Shown: positions 25,712-34,825 of the stretch, in pieces | Numbering within the stretch: position 1 is the first letter of the stretch | Layout of the letters: each line of letters opens with the position of its first letter | From: Alkalicoccobacillus murimartini | Lineage (GTDB): Bacteria; Bacillota; Bacilli; Bacillales; Bacillaceae_D | Assembly: GCF_030813245.1 (NCBI RefSeq) | Contig: NZ_JAUSUA010000003.1 | Span: 310,001 to 374,000 of the forward strand | Direction of reading: 5' to 3' | Length of the DNA stretch: 64,000 nt | The notes under the pieces: model-generated | The model's input: the letters and a program-made list of their open reading frames with translations, nothing else | The model's database searches: none | Told to the model about the DNA's origin: nothing | Program-made: the position numbers and the translations under genes

Positions 25712-26653
25712 TTGAGAAAAATACTAGGAATGATAGCGGGATTATGTGTAATGGCTGGATGTCAGGCAAGTGCTGATTATACGCCGAACCCATCAGAAGA
25801 GACGGTTCTTCAGGTTTCAGACTTCACCGATCGAACAGTCTCTTTTCAACAGACACCAAGTCGCATCGCTGTTCTTGGTAACGGAGAGCTAGAGATGGTC
25901 TATGCACTGGGCGAAGAAGTTGTTGGGCGTCCAACAAGTAAGGATCCAGCGATTGTAACAGAAGCAGAGGACGTTTCTCAGGTGGGCACATCTCATGAGG
26001 TTGATTTAGAGAGGTTGACCTATGTGCAGCCTGATTTAGTAATGGCGAATGCACCGATGAATGAGAAAGACATTCCTGTCATTGAAGGCTTAGGAGCAGA
26101 GGTTCTCTTAACTTCAGCTAATGGGATTGAAGATATTCAAGATCAACTGGCTTTGTTGGGTGAAGTGCTTCAAAAGGAAGAGAATGCGCAGATTTTAATT
26201 GAAGAGATTGATCAAAAGATTGCAGACCTCCAAAATTCAGAACCAGAGGAGAAACCAAAAGTACTGCTTGTGTATGGTGCGCCTGGTTCTAACATGGCAG
26301 CCTTGCCAAATTCATTGGCTGGAGACATTTTAGAAAAGGCCGGAGGAGAAAATGTTGCTGCACAATTTGAAAGCTTAGAAACCTTTCCTCAATATGCTCA
26401 GCTAAATTCAGAGCGAATTGTTGAAGCGGATCCTGATTATATCTTCTTTATGGCGCATGGTGATCCAGCAAGTGCTCAGGAAGGGTTTATTAAAGAGATG
26501 GAACAGCATTCAGCCTGGTCTGAATTGTCTGCTGTGAAACATGATCACTTGTCTATCCTACCTTCAGAGTTATTTGGAACAAATCCAGGAACGCGCATTA
26601 TTGATTCTCTTGACTATATGCGAGCTGAACTGGAAGAAGCGATGAGCGAATGA
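25712..26653 (+). CDS. isdE: Heme/iron-siderophore ABC transporter binding lipoprotein, IsdE-like (first copy)
   Basis: A cell-surface receptor that hands heme (or a ferric chelate) to its permease. The lipobox VMAGC gives Cys17 as the modified residue. Class III binding-protein fold: a TVSFQQTPSRIAVLGNGELEMVYALG N-lobe, a long backbone helix, and a QLNSERIVEADPDYIFFMAHG C-lobe. The start is a TTG at 25712 preceded by AGGATGA, downstream of the Fur-box promoter. It overlaps the permease start by 4 nt. Heme specificity is inferred from co-location with the oxygenase, NEAT and sortase genes; a siderophore is possible. Confidence 0.88.
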   Translation: MRKILGMIAGLCVMAGCQASADYTPNPSEETVLQVSDFTDRTVSFQQTPSRIAVLGNGELEMVYALGEEVVGRPTSKDPAIVTEAEDVSQVGTSHEVDLERLTYVQPDLVMANAPMNEKDIPVIEGLGAEVLLTSANGIEDIQDQLALLGEVLQKEENAQILIEEIDQKIADLQNSEPEEKPKVLLVYGAPGSNMAALPNSLAGDILEKAGGENVAAQFESLETFPQYAQLNSERIVEADPDYIFFMAHGDPASAQEGFIKEMEQHSAWSELSAVKHDHLSILPSELFGTNPGTRIIDSLDYMRAELEEAMSE

Positions 26654-27657
26654 GTGAGTGGACGCTTCAAAAACGAACGAGAAGACGTAAACAAACGGCG
26701 ATCTTTTTGCCTCTATTTTTCCTTGTATCAGCCGTTGGAGGACTTGCCTTAGGGGCTGTTGTTATTTCACCACAGGAGATCTGGGCTATCATGTTGGGAA
26801 ATAACGAGTCATTGGGTCATACGATTCTCTTAAATGTCCGACTACCACGTTTAATATTAGCGACGCTTGCAGGGGCATGCTTAGCAGCAGCGGGTGCTAT
26901 CCTGCAAGGAGTTATGCAGAATCCTTTGGCGGATCCAAGTATTATTGGGGTTACAGCCGGAGGAGGTCTTGCCGCTAGTCTTGCTATGGTTGCCATTCCC
27001 CAGATAGGCTATCTGCTACCAGTCCTCTCCTTTGGCGGCGCTTTCTTAACAGCGTTGCTTATCTACCTGTTTGCCTGGGATAAAGGTGCATCTCCACTGA
27101 AGATTATCCTTGCAGGAGTGGCTATTAACGCCTTACTTGGAGCAGTTCAAAGCGGCATTATGATTCTGTACAGTGATCGTGTTCAATCGGTTCTTCCATG
27201 GCTTGCAGGTGGGTTTCAAGGAAGAGGCTGGTATCACGTTGAGTTTGTTTTACCATATGCGGTCATTGGTTTAGTGCTTGCCTTGCTAGCCATTCGTCCT
27301 ATCAATCTACTATTGCTAGGAGATGAAGCGGCACGATTACTCGGTACTCCTGTTGAAGGGTTCAGGCTTTTACTTATCATGCTCGCAGCATTACTCGCTG
27401 GTGCAGCGGTGAGCGTTGCCGGTTTGGTAGGATTTGTTGGATTAGTTGTGCCTCATATGATTCGGCTATTAATAGGTGGAGATTATCGATTATTACTGCC
27501 ATTTTCAATGATTGGAGGTGCAGCACTAGTGATGTTCACAGATACGATTGCTAGAACAGCATTTGATCCGATTGAGCTTCCTGTTGGTATATTGCTAGCT
27601 TGCATGGGGGCACCATTCTTTCTTGTTTTACTTAAGAAAAGGGGGCTCTTGTTTTGA
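26650..27657 (+). CDS. FecCD-type ABC permease (first heme importer)
   Basis: Inner membrane subunit of about 335 residues with roughly ten hydrophobic segments. FecCD/BtuC features are clear: NVRLPRLILATLAGACLAAAGAILQGVMQNPLADPSIIGVTAGGGLAAS near the N-terminus and VAGLVGFVGLVVPHMIRLLIG-DYRLLLP with the ATPase contact region, then IELPVGILLACMGAPFFLVLL. It overlaps both neighbours by 4 nt, so it belongs to a tightly coupled operon. Confidence 0.93.
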   Translation: MSEWTLQKRTRRRKQTAIFLPLFFLVSAVGGLALGAVVISPQEIWAIMLGNNESLGHTILLNVRLPRLILATLAGACLAAAGAILQGVMQNPLADPSIIGVTAGGGLAASLAMVAIPQIGYLLPVLSFGGAFLTALLIYLFAWDKGASPLKIILAGVAINALLGAVQSGIMILYSDRVQSVLPWLAGGFQGRGWYHVEFVLPYAVIGLVLALLAIRPINLLLLGDEAARLLGTPVEGFRLLLIMLAALLAGAAVSVAGLVGFVGLVVPHMIRLLIGGDYRLLLPFSMIGGAALVMFTDTIARTAFDPIELPVGILLACMGAPFFLVLLKKRGLLF

Positions 27658-28427
27658 CAGCTATTCAAGCAGAATCGCTTCACTTCAGACAGGGTGCCTT
27701 TCAACTGGATGATGTTTCATTACACATCCCAACTGGAAGTATGACAGCGATTATTGGCCCAAATGGGTCTGGTAAGTCCACATTGCTAAGGCTAGTGGCT
27801 CAGTTACTTAAGTTGGAATCAGGAACCATTGAAGTGAATCAAAAGGACATCACGACTTATAAACGAAAAGAGTTTGCTAGAACCTTGGCTATGATGACAC
27901 AATCCCATGATGCAATTCCTGCAATTACTGTAGCGGAGTTCATTGCCTATGGGCAGTATCCTTACAGTGATTTTGGATCAAATAAACATAAACAAACGGA
28001 TGCAATCGATTGGGCGCTTCAGGTTACGGGTTTAACAAAGTGGCGCGATCGAATGGTTCATACTTTATCTGGAGGTGAGAAACAGAGGGCACGAATCGCA
28101 CTGGCACTGGCGCAGCAAACAAATATTATCCTCTTAGACGAGCCGACAACATTTTTAGATATTACCCATCAGTTTGAGTTGATGAACCTACTAGAGGAAA
28201 TCAATCAAACCCATAATAAGACAATTGTTATGGTACTTCATGAATTGCAGCAGGCAGCTGCCTACTGCCATCAACTGATTGTCATGAAACAGGGTCGCAT
28301 TACAGCTGTAGGTGAACCTGAACAGGTGTTAACCGAAGATCTTTTATCAAAGGTATATCAATTAGAAGCAAGCGTACGTTTTGAACAAAACTACCCAATT
28401 ATCATTCCAAGGAGGAATAAAACATGA
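27654..28427 (+). CDS. FecE-type ABC ATPase (first heme importer)
   Basis: ATP-hydrolysing subunit (257 residues): Walker A GPNGSGKSTLL, Q-loop MMTQSHD, signature LSGGEKQRARIA, Walker B IILLDEPTTFLDI, and switch VLHELQQAA (Glu rather than Asp after His). The TTG start at 27654 overlaps the permease stop. The 3' end overlaps the oxygenase gene by 4 nt, which physically couples import with heme breakdown. Confidence 0.93.
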   Translation: MTAIQAESLHFRQGAFQLDDVSLHIPTGSMTAIIGPNGSGKSTLLRLVAQLLKLESGTIEVNQKDITTYKRKEFARTLAMMTQSHDAIPAITVAEFIAYGQYPYSDFGSNKHKQTDAIDWALQVTGLTKWRDRMVHTLSGGEKQRARIALALAQQTNIILLDEPTTFLDITHQFELMNLLEEINQTHNKTIVMVLHELQQAAAYCHQLIVMKQGRITAVGEPEQVLTEDLLSKVYQLEASVRFEQNYPIIIPRRNKT

Positions 28428-28747
28428 TTATTGTTGCAAACAAAACCATTATTAAAAAAGGTGAAGGACACAAACTAGTAGATCGATTTAATAAAGTAGG
28501 AAAGATTGAGAATGCGAGAGGGTTCCTAGGACTAGAAGTACTAGTGAACAGTAAACCAAAGGAAAATGATGAAGTGACAATTAGCACTCGCTGGGAAGAA
28601 AAGGAACACTTTCACGCATGGACAGCTAGTGATTCATTCAGAGAAGCTCATTCCGGGAAAAATGCTCGACCTGATTATATCCTCGGTAACGAAATTGAAT
28701 TTTATAATGTAGAGATTGTTAGAATGCCGATTGCCCAAGCTCAATAG
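28424..28747 (+). CDS. isdG: Heme-degrading monooxygenase, IsdG/HmoA type
   Basis: Opens the porphyrin ring of imported heme to release iron in the cytoplasm. This is the 107-residue ABM-fold enzyme; the catalytic triad of S. aureus IsdG (Asn7, Trp67, His77) is present as Asn6, Trp66 and His76 (VANK, FHAWT, REAHSG). It overlaps the preceding ATPase gene by 4 nt and is followed 50 bp later by the NEAT protein gene. The identical triad spacing makes this assignment strong. Confidence 0.95.
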   Translation: MIIVANKTIIKKGEGHKLVDRFNKVGKIENARGFLGLEVLVNSKPKENDEVTISTRWEEKEHFHAWTASDSFREAHSGKNARPDYILGNEIEFYNVEIVRMPIAQAQ

Positions 28748-28797
28748 ATCGTTAAGGGGGTGAGTAGAGATTCATTAGACAAAGGGAGGAAAAAAGA

Positions 28798-29490
28798 ATG
28801 AAGGTAACAAGCAAAATTAGTTTGATGACGATCGTTATGCTATTAATCACTCTTTTAGTAACCGGTCCAGGTCAAGCCCATGCTCAATTAGAAGATGGGA
28901 CGTATACAATTAGCTACACGGTGATGCACGGACAAGATCCTTCGGCATCAATTGCCAATGATTATTGGGAGAAGCCAGCTACTTTGTATGTGGAGAACGG
29001 AGAAATAACTGCAGAGATGGGCCTAAACCACAGTTCGTGGATAGTGGAGTTTCAAACAGCACGTAATGGAGGATTCTCGGATGTCTCTGTTATTTCGGTT
29101 AATGAACAAGCAGATACTAGTGTGACTCAATTTCCGATTAACGGAATAAGCGACATGACTGAAGCAAAAATTCACGTCATTGTACCAGATATTGATTACG
29201 ATCATAGCTATACCATTCGTTTTGACTTTGATGAGACCACACTTACTTCAACTGGTGGAAATTCAGAAGATGATAAGAAGGAAGAAACAAACGAGGACAG
29301 CAAAGAAGACGGCGAGTTGCTGGGAACAACTCAACCGTCCGATGACAATAAACAGACCACTGATCAGAGTGAAAGCAAAACAAGCGAGAAGAACCCGCAA
29401 ACCAGCGATCAAACGCCGGTGTTTTTGCTTATGAGTCTTGCCATTGTCAGTGCTATTGTACTCCTTCGTAAACGAGTTACACAAGTCTAA
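28798..29490 (+). CDS. isdC: Cell-wall anchored NEAT heme-binding protein, IsdC-like
   Basis: Relays heme through the wall to the importer. A signal peptide (to about residue 29, GQAHAQ) is followed by one NEAT domain (about 31-150) with the helix motif S51-IAND-Y56 (SxxxxY) and the heme-ligand motif Y134-DHS-Y138 (YxxxY). A charged Glu/Asp/Lys/Ser-rich linker then leads to NPQTS (199-203), which matches the sortase B signal of IsdC (NPQTN), a hydrophobic segment and a basic tail LLRKRVTQV. Sortase B is encoded at the end of the same locus. At 230 residues it is close to S. aureus IsdC (227). Confidence 0.94.
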   Translation: MKVTSKISLMTIVMLLITLLVTGPGQAHAQLEDGTYTISYTVMHGQDPSASIANDYWEKPATLYVENGEITAEMGLNHSSWIVEFQTARNGGFSDVSVISVNEQADTSVTQFPINGISDMTEAKIHVIVPDIDYDHSYTIRFDFDETTLTSTGGNSEDDKKEETNEDSKEDGELLGTTQPSDDNKQTTDQSESKTSEKNPQTSDQTPVFLLMSLAIVSAIVLLRKRVTQV

Positions 29491-29513
29491 TTCTAAAAAG
29501 GCAGGAGCTGCAT

Positions 29514-32500
29514 GTGATGAAAGCAAAATATAAATCACTAGTAAACGGCTTCCTGGCTTTTCTGCTTGTACTCGCTACATTTTTACCATCATTCTCAAAT
29601 GTAGCGTATGCAGAAAATCAGGAGCTTAAAAATGGCACATACGAAGTATCGTTCGCAGTTCATAAAGATGGAACAAATGAAGTATCGGTCATGGATGATT
29701 ATACAAAAAAACCTGCTGTTTTGACTGTACAAGATGGTAGCTTTTCTATTGATATGACTTTAACAAATAGTAATTGGTATGAAGATTTTACAATTGAAGG
29801 CTCACGTCCAGAAGTTGTAGAGGAGAACCCAAATAATAATGAACGTATTGTACGTTTCCCTATCTCGAATCTAGAAGAAAAGGTTGATGCGTGGGTACAC
29901 ATTATTGTGACTGGTATCCCAGGATTTAATTATGACCATGAATATGATGTACAAATCGCATTTGATCAATCAACACTTGAACCTATTCAAGTAGAAGAAG
30001 AGCCAGAATCTGAAGAGCCAGGAACCGAAGAACCAGGAACAGAGGAACCAGGAACCGAAGAGCCAGGAACAGAAGAACCAGGAACAGAGGAACCAGGGAC
30101 AGAAGAGCCAGGAACAGAGGAACCAGGAACAGAAGAACCAGGAACCGAAGAGCCAGGAACAGAGGAACCAGGAACCGAAGAGCCAGGAACAGAAGAACCA
30201 GGAACCGAAGAGCCAGTAACTGAAGAACCAGGAGCAGAGGAACCAGGAACCGAAGAACCAGGAACAGAGGAACCAGGAACCGAAGAGCCCGGAGCCGAGG
30301 AACCTGTAACATTAGAAGATGGTACGTACCACATTCCATTTACAACGAAGCATTCAACGGAAGACAGAGATTCTACAATGAGTAGATATCTAGTCAGTCC
30401 AACAACAGCTGTCGTTAAGGATGGAAAAGCCACTGTAAAACTAACAACTAAAGATAGTGATGTCATTACAGGATTGCAGCTGGAATCAAATGGTGAATTT
30501 AAAGAAGGCAACATCACTGAAGAAGATGCAGAGACAAAAATCCGCACATATGAATTTCAATTATCGGAGCTAACAAAAGAGGTTCAAGCAAAAGTATCAA
30601 TGAGAGTTCCGATGGGAAATGGTCAAGTATATGAGAATACTCAAAGTTTCCGAGTGGTATTGGCTTTAGATGAAGCGGAAAAACAACCAGAAGCCGAAGA
30701 ACCAGGAACGGATGAAGAAGAGGAGCAACCTTATGAACTGAAGGACGGCAACTATAACATATTGTTTGAATCAAAGCACGCAACGGAAGATCGTCCGTCA
30801 TCAATGGGTGATTACTTAACAAACCCTACTTCACTCGTAGTAGAGGATGGAGTATCAACACTTACACTTACTACTAAGGACAGTCACGTCATTACGGATA
30901 TTCAACTTCAAGCCGATGGCGAGTATACATCAGGAAGTGTAGTAGATGAGGATGAACAAAATCAAACTAGATCCTATGCGTATATATTTAATGAACTAAT
31001 AAGCGAAGTACCAGCAAAGGTATCAATGAGAGTTCCATTAGGAAATGGACAGTACTATGAAAATGTTAGAGAGTTTCGCTTGTTCTTTGATCTAGAAGGA
31101 GCCGAGTTAGAAGAGTCAGAAGAACCAGCCCCTCCAATCGAAGAGCCAACACCTGAAGAACCAGGAACAGAACAACCGACTCCTGAAGAACCAGGAACAG
31201 ATGACGAAGAGCCTGTGAATGGTCAATACGAAGCAGATTTCACTGTTTTCAAAAATGGAACAAATGAAGCATCTGTCATGGATGACTACACAGAGAAACC
31301 AGCTACAATTTTTATTAAAGATGGTGAATACACAGTTGATTTAACATTAACAAATAGTAATTGGTATCAAGGATTAACGATTAATGGAGAAGAACCAGCT
31401 ACAGTCTCAGAGGATGCAGAGGCTAACAAACGAGTGATTCAGTTTGAGATGGATGGCCTTGAAGAGAAAGTAGATGCATGGGTACACATCGTTGTGACAG
31501 GTATTCCAGGGTTTGACTACGACAACGAATATGATGTGCAAATTGCGTTTGACGCAACTTCATTAAAGCTAATTGAAGAGGATGTTGATCCAACTCCACT
31601 TCCTGAAAATCCAGGAACGGAGCAACCAACACCTGAGGAGCCAGGAACAGAAGAACCAACACCTGAGGAGCCAGGAACAGAAGAACCAGAAAATGAAAAA
31701 CCAACACCTGAAAATCCAGGGACAGAACAACCGACTCCTGAAAATCCAGGAACGGATGAAGAAGAGCTTGTGAATGGTCAATACGAAGCAGATTTCACTG
31801 TTTTCAAAAATGGAACAAATGAAGCATCTGTCATGGATGACTACACAGAAAAACCAGCCACGATTTATGTGAAGGATGGAAAGTTCAGTGTGGATCTGAC
31901 GTTAACGCACAATGATTGGTATAAAGAGCTAACCATTGATGGGAAAAAGCCTGCAGTAGTATCTGAGGATAAAGATCATAATAAAAAGACCGTACGATAC
32001 GAAACAGATAGTCTATCGACTTTGGTTGATGCATGGGTGCATATTGTTGTGACAGGAGTTCCAGGTTTTGAGTACGACAATCAATATGATGTGCAGATTG
32101 CACTTGATGTAGATTCATTAGAATTAGTCAAAAAAGATGAGCAACCACCAACTCCGGTGACACCTAGTCAACCCGGAGATGTAAAAAAACCGAATAATAA
32201 TGAGGGTCCAAAAGATCAGAACAAAGATAATGATCTTGATGAACTTGTAGATGGACGTTATGAGGTTGATTTCTCAGTCTTAAAAGATGGGACAAGCGAA
32301 ATCTCTGTTATGGATCAATACACGGAAAAACCAGCTACTGTTTTTGTGAAGGATGGTCAATTTACAGTCGATCTAACACTAACGAATAGCGACTGGTATC
32401 AGGACTTAAAGATACAGAACCAACGTCCTGAGGTCATCTCAGAAGACGAAGCTGCAGGTAAACGGGTTGTTCGTTTTGATACAGATGATCTTTCTAAAAA

Positions 32501-32867
32501 GGTAGATGCATGGGTTCACATCATTGTGTCTCCTATCCAATATGACAATCAATATGATGTTCAAATTGCCTTAAATGTAGATAGCCTGAAGTTAATAGAG
32601 AAGGATCAAGAACCACCTTTACCTATAAAAGCAGGTACTCCTATTAATCTTACTAATGGTCCAGGAAACAACCAAACAGATCCTCTTTCATATGATCGAG
32701 GGGATAAAGATACAGTTAAACCAAATTCTAATCAGGTAGCTTTAAGTGGCAAAGAAGTAAATGCCAAGACTTCAGAGAATTCAATTGTTTGGCTATATGT
32801 ATCTCTCTTCCTTTTATCTATAGGTTATTTCACATGGAAGTATCTACGTAAACGTACGGTGCAATAA
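29514..32867 (+). CDS. Six-NEAT-domain surface heme-binding protein
   Basis: A 1117-residue surface protein that should capture and pass on heme. A signal peptide (about 1-33) is followed by NEAT1 (about 37-158), a linker of twenty 5-residue units (mostly EEPGT, 167-266), NEAT2 (267-392), NEAT3 (406-533), NEAT4 (566-691), NEAT5 (751-876) and NEAT6 (908-1032), joined by Pro/Glu/Thr-rich linkers, then NAKTS (1083-1087), a membrane segment and RKRTVQ. NAKTS resembles the NAKTN sorting signal of Listeria Hbp2, a sortase B substrate. NEAT1, 4, 5 and 6 have YxxxY; NEAT2 and 3 form a second subtype with YENxQ/R. Start is GTG 29514 or ATG 29517 after AGGAG. Confidence 0.93.
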   Translation: MMKAKYKSLVNGFLAFLLVLATFLPSFSNVAYAENQELKNGTYEVSFAVHKDGTNEVSVMDDYTKKPAVLTVQDGSFSIDMTLTNSNWYEDFTIEGSRPEVVEENPNNNERIVRFPISNLEEKVDAWVHIIVTGIPGFNYDHEYDVQIAFDQSTLEPIQVEEEPESEEPGTEEPGTEEPGTEEPGTEEPGTEEPGTEEPGTEEPGTEEPGTEEPGTEEPGTEEPGTEEPGTEEPVTEEPGAEEPGTEEPGTEEPGTEEPGAEEPVTLEDGTYHIPFTTKHSTEDRDSTMSRYLVSPTTAVVKDGKATVKLTTKDSDVITGLQLESNGEFKEGNITEEDAETKIRTYEFQLSELTKEVQAKVSMRVPMGNGQVYENTQSFRVVLALDEAEKQPEAEEPGTDEEEEQPYELKDGNYNILFESKHATEDRPSSMGDYLTNPTSLVVEDGVSTLTLTTKDSHVITDIQLQADGEYTSGSVVDEDEQNQTRSYAYIFNELISEVPAKVSMRVPLGNGQYYENVREFRLFFDLEGAELEESEEPAPPIEEPTPEEPGTEQPTPEEPGTDDEEPVNGQYEADFTVFKNGTNEASVMDDYTEKPATIFIKDGEYTVDLTLTNSNWYQGLTINGEEPATVSEDAEANKRVIQFEMDGLEEKVDAWVHIVVTGIPGFDYDNEYDVQIAFDATSLKLIEEDVDPTPLPENPGTEQPTPEEPGTEEPTPEEPGTEEPENEKPTPENPGTEQPTPENPGTDEEELVNGQYEADFTVFKNGTNEASVMDDYTEKPATIYVKDGKFSVDLTLTHNDWYKELTIDGKKPAVVSEDKDHNKKTVRYETDSLSTLVDAWVHIVVTGVPGFEYDNQYDVQIALDVDSLELVKKDEQPPTPVTPSQPGDVKKPNNNEGPKDQNKDNDLDELVDGRYEVDFSVLKDGTSEISVMDQYTEKPATVFVKDGQFTVDLTLTNSDWYQDLKIQNQRPEVISEDEAAGKRVVRFDTDDLSKKVDAWVHIIVSPIQYDNQYDVQIALNVDSLKLIEKDQEPPLPIKAGTPINLTNGPGNNQTDPLSYDRGDKDTVKPNSNQVALSGKEVNAKTSENSIVWLYVSLFLLSIGYFTWKYLRKRTVQ
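30012..30311 (+). repeat. In-frame 15-bp tandem repeat encoding EEPGT units
   Basis: Twenty consecutive 15 bp units (variants of GAAGAGCCAGGAACA) encode 16 EEPGT, two EEPGA and two EEPVT pentapeptides between NEAT1 and NEAT2. The third-base variation among units (GAA/GAG, CCA/CCC, ACA/ACC) follows partly repeating blocks, suggesting expansion by slippage. It probably forms an extended acidic stalk. Confidence 0.95.
31214..31294 (+). repeat. 81-bp perfect direct repeat inside the NEAT gene (copy 1; copy 2 at 31769-31849)
   Basis: Identical bases over 81 positions in NEAT4 and NEAT5, 555 bp apart; identity falls off sharply outside. This indicates a recent duplication or gene conversion between the two domains. 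Confidence 0.93.
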
Positions 32868-32875
32868 GTTTCATA

Positions 32876-32904
32876 GAGCCTTGGTGCATGATGCACCAAG
32901 GCTC
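32876..32904 (+). promoter_or_regulatory. Perfect intercistronic hairpin
   Basis: A 14 bp perfect inverted repeat (GAGCCTTGGTGCAT and its complement, 1-nt centre) between the NEAT gene and the second IsdE-like gene, followed only by CTCATTT rather than a T run. It may be an RNA processing or stabilising structure or a weak attenuator that sets the level of the downstream importer. Confidence 0.6.
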
Positions 32905-32925
32905 TCATTTAAGGAGCTGATTAGA

Positions 32926-33828
32926 ATGAATCATCGCATTCTGTTTTCGTTCATGTGTATCGGTCTAGTTCTCACTGCATGTCAGCCAGCTTCTCAGGAA
33001 CCATCGTCACAGGAATCTGAAAAGAAGGAAGAGGTTTTAGCTGAAGAAAAGCGGGTGATTGCAACGACAGTTTCTTCCACTGAATTAGCAGGTGCCTTAG
33101 ATTTGGAGCTAGTGGGCATCCCAACTAGCTATAAGGAACTACCCTCTCGCTATGATGAACTTCCTGAGATTGGAAACCCAATGAGTCCAGATATGGAAAT
33201 GGTGCGAAGCCTACGACCAGATGAAGTATGGAGTGTCACAACACTTGAAACCGATTTGCAAGAGCCGTTTAATCAAGCGGATATCGATGTGCAGTTTTTA
33301 GATTTTCAGAGTGTTGAAGCGATGTCAGAGGAGATTCTTGCGATTGGAGAACAGTTTGATCGAGTTGAACAAGCAACGGCCTTAGTTGATTCCTTTCATG
33401 ATAAGGCAGACGAAGTGAAGCAAGAAACAGAGGCGTATGAGGCTCCTTCTGTTTTGATCTTGATGGGGGTGCCTGGAAGTTATCTCGTCGCGACTGAGCA
33501 TTCGTATATTGGGGATCTAGTGCAAATGGCTGGAGGAGAAAATATCGTTCAAGGAGAGAATGAGGCTGAATATCTTGCTTCAAATACTGAATACCTTCAG
33601 CAGGCTAACCCTGACGTAATTTTAAGAGCAGCTCATGGGATGCCTGAAGAAGTTGTGGATATGTTTAATGAAGAATTTCAAGCGAATGATATTTGGAAGC
33701 ATTTTAATGCTGTTCAATCAGGTCAAGTATATGACTTGGAGGAGCTGATCTTTGGGACAACCGGTAATATTGCTGTGGTCGAAGCTTTAGAAGAACTACA
33801 AAAAATGCTCTATCCGGTACCAAATTAA
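32926..33828 (+). CDS. Heme/iron ABC transporter binding lipoprotein, IsdE-like (second copy)
   Basis: Second substrate receptor of the locus. Signal peptide with lipobox LTAC (Cys19) and an acidic tether, then a class III binding protein with RVIATTVSSTELAGALDLELVGIPTSYKELP at the N-lobe and VLILMGVPGSYLVATEHSYIGDLVQMAGG in the C-lobe, close in pattern to IsdE. The frame is open from 32881, but AAGGAG precedes the ATG at 32926, which gives a normal signal (300 residues). It differs clearly from the first copy, so this is not a recent duplication; the two importers may differ in ligand. Confidence 0.88.
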   Translation: MNHRILFSFMCIGLVLTACQPASQEPSSQESEKKEEVLAEEKRVIATTVSSTELAGALDLELVGIPTSYKELPSRYDELPEIGNPMSPDMEMVRSLRPDEVWSVTTLETDLQEPFNQADIDVQFLDFQSVEAMSEEILAIGEQFDRVEQATALVDSFHDKADEVKQETEAYEAPSVLILMGVPGSYLVATEHSYIGDLVQMAGGENIVQGENEAEYLASNTEYLQQANPDVILRAAHGMPEEVVDMFNEEFQANDIWKHFNAVQSGQVYDLEELIFGTTGNIAVVEALEELQKMLYPVPN

Positions 33829-33841
33829 AGGTGGGAAAGAA

Positions 33842-34825
33842 ATGAAATACGTCGCTGTATTTGGCACACTTATTTTGCTTATTTCGGGTGTTCTTTATTG
33901 GTCCGTAATGAGTGGTAGTATTCAGGTACCGTTTACTAGATTGATTCAAGGTGTGCTTTCAGGTTTGGATGATGAGGTGAATGTGATCTATGATCTGCGC
34001 TTTCCGCGGATCATTGTGGCATCCCTTGCTGGCGGCGCCCTTGCTGTGTCTGGTGCGTTACTGCAAGCGGTGATGCGGAACCCATTAGCTGATGCCAGCA
34101 TTATTGGCATCTCGTCTGGAGCTAATTTTACAGCGATTTTAGCTGTAACCATTTTCCCTCAGCTGTTTTTTTATATGCCGCTGTTTGCATTTATTGGCGG
34201 TATGATTGCATGTGTGTTGGTCTATTCACTCTCTTGGAAGGGTGGGCTTAGTCCGATGAAACTAATTCTAGTTGGTGTGGCGATCCATGCAACATTTACA
34301 GGATTGTCAGAAGCATTTAATTATCGAGGCAGTTATTCCGTGACAAGTATCTCAACTGCCACTACCTCAACCCTTTCTATGAAAACTTGGTCAGAGGCAA
34401 ATATGATGATGATCTATGGTGGCCTTGCTATTCTTATTGCACTTTGTTTATTTAATTGGTGCAACATGCTTGTATTGGATGATCGTACGTCGTCAAGTTT
34501 AGGGCTACATGTCATGAGGGCTAGAATCATTGTTTCGGTTGCGGCAGTGATATTAGCAGCAACTGCTACAGCGGTGGCTGGAGTCATTGCTTTCTTAGGT
34601 TTGTTAGTTCCGCATATCGGTCGTCAATTAGTTGGGTCTGATTATAAGCTTCTCCTACCATTCTCGGCCATTGGTGGGGCCTTCCTTTTGTTACTAGCTG
34701 ATACGATCGGGCGAACCATTCTGGCGCCAAACGAAATTCCCGCATCCATTTTGATGGCTGTCATCGGTGGACCGTTCCTAATCTTTTTACTTAGAAAGAG
34801 TGGTCAATTACATGGACATTCATAA
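33842..34825 (+). CDS. isdF: FecCD-type ABC permease (second heme importer)
   Basis: A membrane subunit of 327 residues with the FecCD motifs DLRFPRIIVASLAGGALAVSGALLQAVMRNPLADASIIGISSGANF, VAGVIAFLGLLVPHIGRQLVG-DYKLLLP and NEIPASILMAVIGGPFLIFLL. The start is ATG at 33842 after AAGGTGGGAAAG. Its 3' end overlaps the ATPase gene. The position between an IsdE-like receptor and sortase B matches isdF of staphylococcal and anthracis loci. Confidence 0.92.
   Translation: MKYVAVFGTLILLISGVLYWSVMSGSIQVPFTRLIQGVLSGLDDEVNVIYDLRFPRIIVASLAGGALAVSGALLQAVMRNPLADASIIGISSGANFTAILAVTIFPQLFFYMPLFAFIGGMIACVLVYSLSWKGGLSPMKLILVGVAIHATFTGLSEAFNYRGSYSVTSISTATTSTLSMKTWSEANMMMIYGGLAILIALCLFNWCNMLVLDDRTSSSLGLHVMRARIIVSVAAVILAATATAVAGVIAFLGLLVPHIGRQLVGSDYKLLLPFSAIGGAFLLLLADTIGRTILAPNEIPASILMAVIGGPFLIFLLRKSGQLHGHS

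Noticed and set aside
29987-30547. Long minus-strand frames opposite the EEPGT repeat, coding for a Ser/Pro/Gly repeat protein.
   Set aside because: A 15-bp repeat keeps all frames open by its nature. No ribosome site, and the plus-strand NEAT protein explains the region.
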